This document shows, piece after piece, positions 44,409-53,590 of a stretch of DNA of 64,000 nt (positions within the stretch are counted from its first letter, which is position 1; each line of letters begins with the position of its first letter). Location of the stretch: the NCBI GenBank assembly GCA_021794595.1, contig JAJYQN010000047.1, positions 1 to 64,000 of the forward strand, written 5' to 3'. Source of the DNA: Pseudomonadota bacterium. Lineage in GTDB: Bacteria; Pseudomonadota; Gammaproteobacteria; Acidiferrobacterales; Acidiferrobacteraceae. Both the position numbers and the translations under genes were made by a program. A model generated the notes under the pieces. The model ran no database searches and had not been told where the DNA came from. It worked only from the letters and a program-made list of their open reading frames with translations.

Positions 44409-44954
44409 CTAGGGCCCAAAGCCCGGTCCGTCGTCGTCATCATTCCAGCCCCAGCCAAAGTCGGGCCCGAAACCCACGCCCCAACCCCAGGGCCAAGCGC
44501 TCCCGTAGCCATAACGTCTTACCGGGCGCGGTTGCCATAAGTAGGTCGAGAGGGTCCGTACGACCGGGAAATTATATAAATAGCTTCCGATCGGGTCTTT
44601 TTCGTAGCCTGAGAAGACGCCGACCACGGTTATCTTACGGCCCGGCGCATAGACGTCGGGATCCAAAAATCCGGGGACCCGTGCCAAGAACCGGCCGCCG
44701 CTTTCGGAGGTGCGGCGCGGCCGGCCGTCGTGGCGCAGGGGCTTTGCGATGATCTGCACCCAGGTCGCTTTCGGTGTATTGCTGACCTTGGCGATAACCC
44801 CGCCCCAACGTACCCGCAGACCAAGCGGGACCACGTGGGCGCGGGCGCCCATAACGGTGGCGTGGGAGACATGGGGTTGGCGCAATTCCTGGGGTATTTG
44901 ACTCGCGCATCCGCCGAGTAGGAGAAGGTTTATTATGAGCCAAAGTCTCTTCAT
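44409..44954 (-). CDS. Slp-family outer-membrane lipoprotein, copy 2
   Basis: The protein is 181 aa with lipobox LLLGGC (Cys about 16). The core matches copy 1: LRVRWGGVIAKV, WVQIIAKPLRHDGRP, GRFLARVPGFLDPDVYAPGRKITVVG. The C-terminus is a Gly/Trp/Asp-rich tail (WPWGWGVGFGPDFGWGWND) of unknown role. A -10-like TATGAT on the minus strand at 44983-44988 may drive both slp genes, divergent from lon. Confidence 0.9.
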   Translation of the reverse strand: MKRLWLIINLLLLGGCASQIPQELRQPHVSHATVMGARAHVVPLGLRVRWGGVIAKVSNTPKATWVQIIAKPLRHDGRPRRTSESGGRFLARVPGFLDPDVYAPGRKITVVGVFSGYEKDPIGSYLYNFPVVRTLSTYLWQPRPVRRYGYGSAWPWGWGVGFGPDFGWGWNDDDDGPGFGP

Positions 44955-45091
44955 GGCCTTGTTCCCTCAATTGCCAAGCAAAATCATAAGGCCCGGGCGG
45001 TTTCTTTGCTAGGGCCAGCGCTGCTTGGTGATGACGCGTGAGGCACCGCGTCGCATGCGCCACCCTCTCTAGTCTGGCACAATGGGGCGGT

Positions 45092-45119
45092 CTTGAAGCC
45101 AGCAGGCATGGCCCCATTA
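45092..45119 (+). promoter_or_regulatory. Sigma-32 heat-shock promoter of lon
   Basis: CTTGAAG (45092-45098), a 13-base spacer, then CCCCATTA (45112-45119) match the RpoH consensus CTTGAAA-N11-16-CCCCATNT nearly perfectly. The ATG of lon is 38 bases downstream of the -10 end. Confidence 0.85.
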
Positions 45120-45156
45120 AAAGTCCGTCCCTAAAAGATAAGAACAGTGCGATCTC

Positions 45157-47547
45157 ATGACAACAAGCGAACCTGAAGCGGCGCAAGCCCTCGATAATAT
45201 GTCCGGCAGCACCTTGGCGCGGGCTGGGGACGTTCTGCCGACGACAGTCCATGTCCTCCCTATCACCAATCGCCCGTTTTTCCCGGCCCAAGCCATCCCG
45301 TTGGTCTTGGAGCGCGAGCCCTGGTTTAGGACAGTGGAGCTGGCCATGGGGACCCCACACAAGATTGTGGGCCTCGTGCTTGTCCGCAAGGATAAGGCGA
45401 CCGAGGTGGCTAGTCAGGATTTCTACACCATGGGGACCGCCTGCCGCATCCATAAGGTGGTGCAGAATGGCGATACGCTCCAGATATTTGTCGAAGGCCT
45501 GCAGCGCTTCCAGATCGAGCAATGGTTGAGTGATGATCGGCCGTTTGCGGTGCGGGCGCGATATTTCCTTGAGACAGAGGTCCGCGAGACGCACGATTCC
45601 AAGGCCTACTCGGTGGCCATCATCAACACCATAAAAGAGCTTTTGCCGTTGAATCCGCTGTACGGCGAGGAGCTTAAGTTCTTTTTGACGCGCTTTGGTC
45701 CCGACGAGCCCTCGCGACTCGGCGACTTCGCGGCCAGCCTGACCACCGCCAGCAAGGAGGAATTGCAGGACGTCTTGAAGACGACTGATCTCGAACCGCG
45801 CCTGGAAAAGGTGCTGCTGTTGTTAAAGAAGGAGGTCGAGATAGCGAAGACCCAAGCCCGCATCAGCGAGCGCGTCGAAGAGAAAATCAACGAACAGCAA
45901 CGCCAGTTTTTTTTGCGTGAGCAACTGAAGGCCATCCAAAAGGAATTGGGTATCAATAAGGACGATAGGACCGCGGAAATAGAGGTGTTTCGCGCACGGC
46001 TTTTGCCGCTTGTTCTGCCTCCGAATGCCGCGAAGCGGGTCGACGAGGAGCTCCAGAAGATGGCGGTGCTCGAAATGGGTTCTCCCGAGTACGCCGTGAC
46101 CCGGAATTATCTCGATTGGCTTACGCTCTTACCTTGGGGCCAATATTCGAGCGATAAGATCGATCTCAAGCAGGCGCGCGCGGTGCTCGATCGGGACCAT
46201 GACGGCCTAGACGACGTCAAGGACCGGATCATCGAGTTCTTGGCGGTGGGGGCCATGAAGGGCGAGGTGGCGGGCTCGATCCTGCTCTTGGTGGGGCCGC
46301 CTGGCGTTGGAAAGACCTCGATCGGCCGTTCTATCGCCACAGCACTCGGTCGCAAGTTCTATCGTTTCTCGGTGGGAGGCATGCGTGACGAGGCCGAGAT
46401 CAAGGGCCACAGGCGCACCTATATAGGTGCAATGCCGGGCAAGTTCATACAAGCTATCCGCGAGGTCGGGGTCGCAAATCCGATCATCATGCTAGACGAG
46501 ATCGATAAGATCGGGTCCTCGTTCCAGGGCAATCCCGCCTCGGCACTACTTGAGGTTCTGGATCCCGAGCAGAACGTGGACTTTTTGGATCATTACCTCG
46601 ATCTGCGGTTTGATCTCTCGAAGGTGTTGTTCGTGTGCACGGCCAACCAGCTCGATACCATACCGCGTCCGCTTCTGGATCGGATGGAGGTGATCCGCCT
46701 AGCCGGCTACATCACGAGCGAGAAGCTTGCTATCGCGAAGCACCATCTTTTACCAAAGCAGATGCGTAAGGTCGGACTGAAGCGCGGGCAGTTGCGGATC
46801 GAGGACCAGGCCATCCGAGAGATCATCGAGGGCTATGCCCGCGAGGCCGGTGTGCGCAATCTCGAAAAGAAGCTTGGGTCGATCGCGCGCAAGGCGGTTG
46901 TCGCTATGATCAACGGGAAGGAGCCACCTATTAAGGTCGGGCCGCGCAATCTCGAGGCCTATCTCGATCGCCCGGTATTTCAGCCGATTAAGCCGCTGCG
47001 CGGTATAGGCGTTATCACTGGCCTCGCGTGGACGCCTATGGGGGGTGCGATACTCGATATCGAGGCGACCCGCGTCCATCGGGCCAGTCGCGGCTTTAAG
47101 TTGACCGGCCAACTGGGCGACGTCATGCGCGAATCGGCGGAGATCGCCTATAGCTACGTGTCCTCGCACTGCAAGCAGTACTCGTGCCCCGAGGATTTTT
47201 TTGATAAGGCCTCCTTACATCTGCATGTCCCCGCAGGCGCCATCCCGAAGGATGGTCCGAGCGCCGGGATCACGATCGCAAGCGCGCTGTTGTCGCTCGC
47301 TCGAGGTAAGCGCGTCGCGCGCCCCTTAGCTATGACCGGCGAGATTACTCTTACGGGTTATGTGTTGCCGGTCGGGGGTATCCGCGAAAAGATCATTGCC
47401 GCGCGCCGCGTCCGGATTCCGGAGATCATTATGCCGGATTCCAACCGCAACGATTTCGAGGAATTACCGGATAATGTGCGCAAGGGCCTCGTCGTCCATT
47501 ATGTGAAGCATTATCGTGATGTGGCGGCGTTGATTTTTCCAGACTAA
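45157..47547 (+). CDS. lon: Lon ATP-dependent protease
   Basis: The protein is 796 aa, close to the E. coli length. N-terminal substrate domain (about 25-215), coiled coil, AAA+ module with GPPGVGKTSIG (about 376-386) and IIMLDEIDKIG, and a C-terminal protease domain whose Ser702 (PKDGPSAG) and Lys745 (GGIREKIIAARR) form the dyad at the usual 43-residue spacing. It degrades misfolded and regulatory proteins. A near-consensus sigma-32 promoter lies immediately upstream. Confidence 0.98.
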   Translation: MTTSEPEAAQALDNMSGSTLARAGDVLPTTVHVLPITNRPFFPAQAIPLVLEREPWFRTVELAMGTPHKIVGLVLVRKDKATEVASQDFYTMGTACRIHKVVQNGDTLQIFVEGLQRFQIEQWLSDDRPFAVRARYFLETEVRETHDSKAYSVAIINTIKELLPLNPLYGEELKFFLTRFGPDEPSRLGDFAASLTTASKEELQDVLKTTDLEPRLEKVLLLLKKEVEIAKTQARISERVEEKINEQQRQFFLREQLKAIQKELGINKDDRTAEIEVFRARLLPLVLPPNAAKRVDEELQKMAVLEMGSPEYAVTRNYLDWLTLLPWGQYSSDKIDLKQARAVLDRDHDGLDDVKDRIIEFLAVGAMKGEVAGSILLLVGPPGVGKTSIGRSIATALGRKFYRFSVGGMRDEAEIKGHRRTYIGAMPGKFIQAIREVGVANPIIMLDEIDKIGSSFQGNPASALLEVLDPEQNVDFLDHYLDLRFDLSKVLFVCTANQLDTIPRPLLDRMEVIRLAGYITSEKLAIAKHHLLPKQMRKVGLKRGQLRIEDQAIREIIEGYAREAGVRNLEKKLGSIARKAVVAMINGKEPPIKVGPRNLEAYLDRPVFQPIKPLRGIGVITGLAWTPMGGAILDIEATRVHRASRGFKLTGQLGDVMRESAEIAYSYVSSHCKQYSCPEDFFDKASLHLHVPAGAIPKDGPSAGITIASALLSLARGKRVARPLAMTGEITLTGYVLPVGGIREKIIAARRVRIPEIIMPDSNRNDFEELPDNVRKGLVVHYVKHYRDVAALIFPD

Positions 47548-47644
47548 CGTATCCCACGGGCCATAAAGCCGATTTTCGGTGTTTCGGGTGTCGGTATGAG
47601 GGAGCAACCTCGCGGTCGGGCGTGGGCGGCGCCCAAGCCCATAT

Positions 47645-47836
47645 TTGTGCTTGTTTCGCTGCGACAACTGCCACTCCATCGGAAGCACCTGGGCCGAGGA
47701 GGGCAAGACCCCGCGCTGCAGTTTTTGTTACCACGACGAGATTAAGCTCTTAGCGGACGATATTACTCTCGTCGAGTGTCCCAAATGCGAGCAACGAGGG
47801 ACTATCGTTCATAGGCGCGACGAGACCTGGGAATAG
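47645..47836 (+). CDS. Possible small zinc-ribbon protein
   Basis: The frame gives 63 aa from TTG 47645. Three CxxC pairs (CDNC 6-9, CSFC 25-28, CPKC 45-48) would suit one or two zinc sites. No Shine-Dalgarno sequence precedes the TTG, no ATG or GTG is available after the in-frame stop at 47597-47599, and the gene sits 97 bases after lon. The regular Cys spacing favours a real product, but the start is unsupported, so a leaderless or read-through origin should be considered. Confidence 0.4.
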   Translation: MCLFRCDNCHSIGSTWAEEGKTPRCSFCYHDEIKLLADDITLVECPKCEQRGTIVHRRDETWE

Positions 47837-47837
47837 C

Positions 47838-48158
47838 TTAACGGAGACGAACCGGCATCTTCAGTTGTTGTCCGGCGAAGTTCTCGAGGTCGGCGATCAG
47901 TTCCTGGTCGCCGGCCCGGATCCAGCCTTTATGGGCTGGGTCGTATTGGTAATGAAAACCACCGCTCCGGGCCGCCACCCATATCTGTTTTAGGGGCCGC
48001 TGCTTATTGATGATAATGCGCGAGCCGTCCGGAAACTCCAACGTCAATATCTCGTCTTCGGTTTCGAATTCGATCTCGGCCCCGCTGGCCTCGACGGCCT
48101 GCTCGATGCGCGTGAGCGTCTCATGGGCGAGGCGCTCGTATTCGGCTTCTGTGAGCAT
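47838..48158 (-). CDS. cyaY: Iron-sulfur assembly protein CyaY (frataxin)
   Basis: The protein is 106 aa from ATG 48158 with AAGGGG upstream; an in-frame GTG at 48164 is less likely. The fold is the small frataxin alpha/beta sandwich: LTEAEYERLAHETLTRIEQAVE helix, LTLEFPDGSRIIINKQRPLKQIWVAA strands, and the DPAHKGWIRAGDQEL end. It donates or gates iron for Fe-S assembly. CyaY is next to lptM-lysA in many gammaproteobacteria, as here. Confidence 0.94.
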   Translation of the reverse strand: MLTEAEYERLAHETLTRIEQAVEASGAEIEFETEDEILTLEFPDGSRIIINKQRPLKQIWVAARSGGFHYQYDPAHKGWIRAGDQELIADLENFAGQQLKMPVRLR

Positions 48159-48395
48159 AGACACCCCTTCATATGTCGTAACAGAACAACCGTTCGTCCG
48201 TCGTCGAAAAAACGCGAGGCCGAGTCTGGGTTCCGGTTTGCTGTGGGCTGACCCTTAAAGCGGCCATCCTAGCGGGCTTGCCGCCAAAGGACCAGCCCAA
48301 AAGGCGCCTTGTTCCCGCCGGAGGTGCGGTTTGGCTCCGGCCCCCGGAAACGCCCGGTCTTGAGTCGATAGCCTTTTACCCTCTATTCTTGGCGC

Positions 48396-49475
48396 ATGAC
48401 GAAAAAAGTTCTGGTTCTGGGTGGCTACGGCACGTGTGGTCGGCGGGTTGCGGAAATTCTGGCGCAGGATCCGACCGTGGAGTGTGTCATAGGAGGCCGG
48501 GATGTGCGCCGGGGTCAGGCGGTGGCCGCTCAAGTCGGGGTCGAGTTCGTGGTCGTTGAGGCCCAACGGGCGGCGTCGCTCAATGCCGCCTTGGATGGCA
48601 TATTCGCGGTCGTGAATACCTGCGGGCCCTTCCATTGGCGCGATTATGCCGTGGCCGAGCGCTGTGCGCGCCGCGGCGTATACTATGTCGACATGGCCGA
48701 CGACCGGTCTTATATCTTGGGGATCCGGGACCTTTCCCAGCGGGCCGTCGAGGGGGGTGTGGCCCTGGTGTCGGGCGCGGGGTCGGCATTGGCGTTTTCT
48801 TCAGTGCTGGCCGAGGCGGTGGCGCCGGCCTTCGATGCGATCGAGCAAATCGATATTGCGGTGCTCTCCGGGAATCGCAATCCGCAAGGACCGGCCAGTA
48901 TACGGTCCTTGCTTCAGACCCAGGGGCAGGCCGTGCGGATATGCGAACGTGGCCGTTGGCGCGATGTGCCGGGCTTTAGTCGCGCTCGCGCGATCGATCT
49001 GCCGGTGCCGCTTGGCCGCTGCCGCCTCTATGCGCGCGATGCGCCGGAGATCGAGATTTTGAGTGCGCGATATGGCGCGGCGGTCACTTATCGGACCGGG
49101 TTTGAGCTCCCACTTTTAAATCGGGGGCATGCGTGGCTTGGGTCCCTGAATCGTTGGGGACTTATTCGTGACTTAGAGCGTCTTGCCGGGGTTTTGCAGG
49201 TGGTGCAGAAGGGCTTACGGGGTTTTGGACAGGCCGCTTTCGGTCTCACTGTCGTGATGACTGGTCAATCTGGAGGTCGCTTGGTGGCGCGAACGGCAAG
49301 TCTTGTGGCGCGCGAAGATGGACTGTCTTTTCGCTGCATTCCGGCGGTCGGGCTCGTCCGGAAGTGGATGACGGGTGGCGCCGAGCCGGGCGCGTTCCCC
49401 TGTGCGGGCCTTTTGACGCTTCAAGACCTGACTTACGATCTAAAGAGGCGCGACGTCGTGTTGCAGCTTTCATGA
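48396..49475 (+). CDS. Saccharopine dehydrogenase-like NAD(P)-binding protein
   Basis: The protein is 359 aa. The N-terminal Rossmann motif VLGGYGTCGRRVA (5-17) and VYYVDMADDRSYI place it in the saccharopine dehydrogenase/Lys9 superfamily. The C-terminal half is hydrophobic-rich and lacks the residues of true saccharopine reductases. No substrate can be named. It ends overlapping lptM (ATGA at 49472-49475), so it is expressed with the lptM-lysA-dapF run. Confidence 0.8.
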   Translation: MTKKVLVLGGYGTCGRRVAEILAQDPTVECVIGGRDVRRGQAVAAQVGVEFVVVEAQRAASLNAALDGIFAVVNTCGPFHWRDYAVAERCARRGVYYVDMADDRSYILGIRDLSQRAVEGGVALVSGAGSALAFSSVLAEAVAPAFDAIEQIDIAVLSGNRNPQGPASIRSLLQTQGQAVRICERGRWRDVPGFSRARAIDLPVPLGRCRLYARDAPEIEILSARYGAAVTYRTGFELPLLNRGHAWLGSLNRWGLIRDLERLAGVLQVVQKGLRGFGQAAFGLTVVMTGQSGGRLVARTASLVAREDGLSFRCIPAVGLVRKWMTGGAEPGAFPCAGLLTLQDLTYDLKRRDVVLQLS

Positions 49476-49597
49476 GGCGGCGCCTGGCCGTTTTGGCGGT
49501 CCTGACCTTGGTCCTGGGGGGTTGCGGGAAACAGGGTCCGCTCTATCTCCCGACCCATAAGACCCCCCCTCCGCCGCTTTCGGTGTCTAGAAGATGA
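49472..49597 (+). CDS. lptM: LptM (YifL-like) lipoprotein
   Basis: The protein is only 41 aa: a signal peptide with lipobox LGGC (Cys about 20), then GKQGPLYLP, the conserved LptM motif, and a Pro-rich tail. LptM binds and matures LptD in E. coli. Position directly before lysA and dapF matches the gammaproteobacterial cyaY-lptM-dapF order. Start and stop overlap both neighbours (ATGA on each side). Confidence 0.9.
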   Translation: MRRRLAVLAVLTLVLGGCGKQGPLYLPTHKTPPPPLSVSRR

Positions 49598-50862
49598 CGA
49601 GTTTCGCCTACCGGGACGACCGGCTCTTTGTCGAGGGGGTCGCGGTTGCCGAGATCGCGGCGACTGTCGGCTCGCCTTGCTATATCTATAGCAAACACGC
49701 GCTGTGTTCGGCCTTTAGGTCGTTTCGCGAGGCCTTGGGCCCCGAGGAGGGGCTCATTTGCTACGCGGTCAAGGCCAACGGCAATTTGGCCATGCTCTCG
49801 GTGTTGGCGAGCCTCGGTGCTGGCTTTGATATCGTGTCGCAAGGAGAGCTTGAGCGGGTGGTGGCGGCGGGAGGAGATGCATCGCGCGTCGTATTTTCGG
49901 GGGTCGGGAAGACCGAGGCCGAGATGCGCCGAGCCCTGGCGTTGGGAATCCATTGTTTCAACGTCGAGTCGCTGCCGGAACTTGTGCGTCTGAACGCCGT
50001 GGCCGAGGCTATGGGCCTTAAGGCCCCGGTGTCCTTGCGCGTCAACCCGGACGTTGACGCCCGCACCCATCCCTATATCGCCACCGGTCTTAAGGAGAAC
50101 AAGTTTGGTCTGCCGATCGCGGAGGCCATCGCCCTCTACGGCAAGGGAGCGTCCTTTCGGGGCCTGCGTTTCGTCGGCGTGGATTGCCATATCGGTTCGC
50201 AATTGACGGACCTGCGCCCGTTCGCCGATGCCCTGGATCGGGTCTTGCCGGAGGTGCGGCGACTGCGGGAGGCCGGCATGGATCTCGAGCATATCGATGT
50301 CGGCGGGGGTCTCGGTATTTGTTATCAAGACGAAACCCCGCCCAGCGTTCAGGCCTATGTCGGTCTGATCAAGGAGCGGCTGGCGGCCCACGGTTTAGGC
50401 GGAATGAACGTGCTGCTAGAACCGGGGCGCGCGCTCGTGGCGGCCAGCGGGATTTTGGTGACGGCCATCGAGTATCTGAAGGAGACCGCTGACAAGCGGT
50501 TTGCGATTGTCGATGCCGGCATGAACGATTTGATCAGGCCGGCCTTGTACGGGGCTTGGCAACGTATCATTGCGGTTCGCAAAAGGCCCGATCAGGAGCT
50601 TTTGTATGATGTCGTGGGTCCGGTGTGCGAAAGCGCCGACGTCTTGGGGCGGGAACGGAGTTTGGCCGTCAAGGCCGGAGATATTTTGGCGGTTTGTGAT
50701 GCCGGGGCATACGGGTTCTCTATGAGTAGCCAATACAACGCGCGTCCGCGTCCGCCCGAAGTCTTGGTCGATGGCGAGCGGTTTTATATCATCCGTGAGC
50801 GTGAGACCTACGAAGACCTGATGCGCAAAGAGCATATCCCGCGTTTTCGGGACGACGTATGA
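49594..50862 (+). CDS. lysA: Diaminopimelate decarboxylase
   Basis: The protein is 422 aa. Lys60 in ICYAVKANGN binds PLP; HIGSQL, DVGGGLGI, EPGRALVAASG and the C-terminal DAGAYGFSMSSQYN (catalytic residues of the partner subunit) are present. It makes L-lysine from meso-diaminopimelate. It is coupled to lptM and dapF by ATGA overlaps at both ends. Confidence 0.97.
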   Translation: MTSFAYRDDRLFVEGVAVAEIAATVGSPCYIYSKHALCSAFRSFREALGPEEGLICYAVKANGNLAMLSVLASLGAGFDIVSQGELERVVAAGGDASRVVFSGVGKTEAEMRRALALGIHCFNVESLPELVRLNAVAEAMGLKAPVSLRVNPDVDARTHPYIATGLKENKFGLPIAEAIALYGKGASFRGLRFVGVDCHIGSQLTDLRPFADALDRVLPEVRRLREAGMDLEHIDVGGGLGICYQDETPPSVQAYVGLIKERLAAHGLGGMNVLLEPGRALVAASGILVTAIEYLKETADKRFAIVDAGMNDLIRPALYGAWQRIIAVRKRPDQELLYDVVGPVCESADVLGRERSLAVKAGDILAVCDAGAYGFSMSSQYNARPRPPEVLVDGERFYIIRERETYEDLMRKEHIPRFRDDV

Positions 50863-51704
50863 CCATAGCTCTGCCGCCGAGGCTTGTTTTTACCAAGATG
50901 CATGGTTTGGGGAACGACTTTGTCGTCTTAAATGGCATAAGTCAGGTTCTCAACCTGACACCGGAGCAGGTGCGTTGGATAGCCGATCGCCGTTTTGGGA
51001 TCGGCTGCGATCAGGTTCTGATCGTAGAGGCCAGCACCGAACGCGGGGTCGATTTCCGGTACCGGATTTATAATGCCGACGGGGCCGAGGTTCAGCAATG
51101 TGGCAATGGCGCGCGGTGTTTTGCTCGCTATGTGCGCGATGAGGGGCTAGTGTCTAAGGACGTCATAACCGTGCGCACGCAAGGCGGCCTCATCACCTTG
51201 CGTATACTAGAAGGCGGTGACGTCCTTGTGAACATGGGGGTCGTGCGTCTGAATCCGAGCGATGTACCCTTTATCGCGCCGGAGCAGGCGCTTGTCTATA
51301 GTTTAAACGTGGGGGGGCGCGGCGTGGACGTCACGGTCCTATCGGTCGGTAATCCCCACGCGGTACAGGTAGTCGAGGACGTCGAGCGTGCCTTGGTGCT
51401 GGCGGAAGGACCACTTGTCGAGCGTCACGAACGTTTTCCGGAAGGGGTGAACGCGGGTTTTATGCAGATTGTCGATCGGCGTACGATCCGTCTCAGGGTG
51501 TATGAGCGCGGCGCCGGAGAGACCTTGGCCTGTGGGACCGGGGCCTGTGCGGCGGTGGCTGCGGGAAGGCTGAGAGGTCTCCTTGACGATACCGTGGAGG
51601 TTCATCTCCGCGGCGGCTGCCTCTCCGTGACTTGGGATGGGCGCGGGCCGATCTGGATGCAAGGGCCGGCCACGCGGGTGTATGACGGGCGTTTGAGTCA
51701 GTAG
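50859..51704 (+). CDS. dapF: Diaminopimelate epimerase
   Basis: The protein is 281 aa. Both catalytic cysteines are in place: NADGAEVQQCGNGARCFARYV (first half) and ERGAGETLACGTGACAAV (second half), within the two-fold DapF domain. MHGLGNDFVVLNG opens it. It converts LL- to meso-diaminopimelate, the substrate of lysA and of peptidoglycan synthesis. The ATG overlaps the lysA stop. Confidence 0.97.
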   Translation: MTIALPPRLVFTKMHGLGNDFVVLNGISQVLNLTPEQVRWIADRRFGIGCDQVLIVEASTERGVDFRYRIYNADGAEVQQCGNGARCFARYVRDEGLVSKDVITVRTQGGLITLRILEGGDVLVNMGVVRLNPSDVPFIAPEQALVYSLNVGGRGVDVTVLSVGNPHAVQVVEDVERALVLAEGPLVERHERFPEGVNAGFMQIVDRRTIRLRVYERGAGETLACGTGACAAVAAGRLRGLLDDTVEVHLRGGCLSVTWDGRGPIWMQGPATRVYDGRLSQ

Positions 51705-51714
51705 GGGTAGGGCC

Positions 51715-52401
51715 ATGAAGCAACCAAACGAAGAGCTCTCCTGGGAAGACGCGGTGGCCCGTTATCTCCGCGATAACCCCGACTATTTCCAGCGCCATGA
51801 AGATCTTTTGGAGATGTTGCAGATTCCCCATGCAGGCCGTGGCGGCGCCTCGTCCCTATTAGAGAAGCAGGTGGCCTTGCTGCGGGCGCGAATCACGGCC
51901 AAGGATCGGGAGCGGCAGGGGTTTTTGGGGGTGGCGCGCGATAACGACGCCCTAGCCGAAAAGTTGCACCGACTGGCCGTGGCCCTCATCGACGCCTTAA
52001 CGCTCGATGATGTCTTTGGGTGCGTTTACGACCTCGGGCGCCATGAATTGCAGCTCGACGTCGTCGTCATAGTCTTAGGGGTAGACGGTGGTCCTCTCGG
52101 GGGTCGCCCCGAGTTTGTGGCCCCCGACGACCAACGCCTTCGTTTGGCCCTGACGCTGGCCCATGAGAGGCCTCTGTGCGGGCCTAAGCCGGTGTTGGGG
52201 GAGGCGCGCGGTTTATTGGGGGCGCAGGAGTCCGAGATCGGCTCCGTGGCCCTTGTGCCCTTGCGCGATCCCGCCCGGAGCGGGGTTTTACTCTTAGGGA
52301 GCCATGACCCCCAGCGCTTCCCGGTCGGGGTCGGCACGGTGTACTTGAGCCGATTGGGCGAGCTTGTGATGCGCGCCGCCGCCCGTCAATTGAACCGCTA
52401 G
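51715..52401 (+). CDS. DUF484 family protein
   Basis: The protein is 228 aa. VARYLRDNPDYFQRHEDLLEMLQIPHAGRG near the N-terminus and SLLEKQVALLRARI are the DUF484 pattern; a GAF-like fold follows, ending VGTVYLSRLGELVMRAAAR. The family lies between dapF and xerC in many gamma- and betaproteobacteria. Function is unknown. Confidence 0.92.
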   Translation: MKQPNEELSWEDAVARYLRDNPDYFQRHEDLLEMLQIPHAGRGGASSLLEKQVALLRARITAKDRERQGFLGVARDNDALAEKLHRLAVALIDALTLDDVFGCVYDLGRHELQLDVVVIVLGVDGGPLGGRPEFVAPDDQRLRLALTLAHERPLCGPKPVLGEARGLLGAQESEIGSVALVPLRDPARSGVLLLGSHDPQRFPVGVGTVYLSRLGELVMRAAARQLNR

Positions 52402-52413
52402 GGCCCACATGAC

Positions 52414-53304
52414 ATGAGCACGAGCGCTTGGTCCCAGGCGATAGAAGACTGCCTTGCGAGACTTCGATTCGAGCGCCGTTATTCACCTCATACGCTCGGC
52501 GCCTATCGGATCGATCTTGAGCGTTTGGCGGCCTACGCCGTTTCGGAGTCGTGTTTGGCGCTCGAAGAGGTGACCCCGGAGATGGCCCGGCGCTTCGTCG
52601 CGACATTGCACCGCGGCGGGCACCAAGGCCGAAGTATTGCACGATCTTTGGCTGCGGCCCGCACCCTGTATCGGGAACTCGGGCTTGCGACCAACCCGTT
52701 TCGCGGTATCAAGGCCCCGCGTTCCCCTAAGCGCTTGCCGACCGATCTCAGCGTCGATCAGCTGCAGGGTCTTTTACGCGATCAGCCGATCACCCCACTC
52801 GAGATACGGGACCTAGCCTTGGTGGAGCTCTTGTATGGGGCGGGCCTACGTCTTTCCGAGCTTGTTGGTCTCCGCCTCACCGAGCTTGATCTGGCCGAGG
52901 GTTTGGTGCGCGTAACCGGCAAGGGTAAGCGCGAGCGGCTTGTCCCTATCGGACGGGCTGCTTCGGACGCGCTGAAGGCATGGCTCCCTTTGCGCTCGGA
53001 AGGCGATCCCCTGGGTCCGGTCTTTACCGGACGTGGCGGCCGTCCCCTGGGGGCGCGTGCCATCCAAAAGCGGCTCGCCATTTTCGCCAGAAACCGCGGG
53101 CTGCCGGTTCCGCTGCACCCGCATATGCTGCGGCATTCGTTTGCCAGCCATATTCTCCAGTCGAGCCAAGATCTGCGGGCGGTTCAGGAGCTACTCGGGC
53201 ATGCCCACTTGACCACGACCCAGATCTACACCCACCTCGATTTCCAGCAGCTCGCTCGCGTCTACGATACCGCCCACCCCCGCGCGCGCCGCAAGTCGCG
53301 TTAA
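52414..53304 (+). CDS. xerC: Tyrosine recombinase XerC
   Basis: The protein is 296 aa. The N-terminal SAM-like core-binding domain (about 5-95) precedes the catalytic domain with R146 (YGAGLRLSEL), H237 and R240 (HPHMLRHSFA), H263 (LGHAHL) and nucleophile Y272 (QIYTHL). With XerD it resolves chromosome dimers at dif. The 286 bases downstream to hslV hold no gene. Confidence 0.96.
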   Translation: MSTSAWSQAIEDCLARLRFERRYSPHTLGAYRIDLERLAAYAVSESCLALEEVTPEMARRFVATLHRGGHQGRSIARSLAAARTLYRELGLATNPFRGIKAPRSPKRLPTDLSVDQLQGLLRDQPITPLEIRDLALVELLYGAGLRLSELVGLRLTELDLAEGLVRVTGKGKRERLVPIGRAASDALKAWLPLRSEGDPLGPVFTGRGGRPLGARAIQKRLAIFARNRGLPVPLHPHMLRHSFASHILQSSQDLRAVQELLGHAHLTTTQIYTHLDFQQLARVYDTAHPRARRKSR

Positions 53305-53590
53305 AGATCGAGTCTCGCGCTTCGGTGGGAATATCTCTCTCAGGGCCTTTGCCTCGCGCTAGGATGCGTCCCGCACCGGTTCGGACCGCGTTCCTTAAGG
53401 CCTGCTGCGTCGTCGCCGACTGAGGCTAATGGGCGCGAGCGGACCCAAGGCTCACCACGACATTACGCGTTCACCCCCAAACGGCACCGCCGAAACCGAG
53501 GGTGTGGCCCCGCTTGATTTCTCGTCCAAGGCTTGTCTTTACCGTCTCGCGTCACCACATTACGGTTTGGAGCCATATGAGGGGGCGCGG

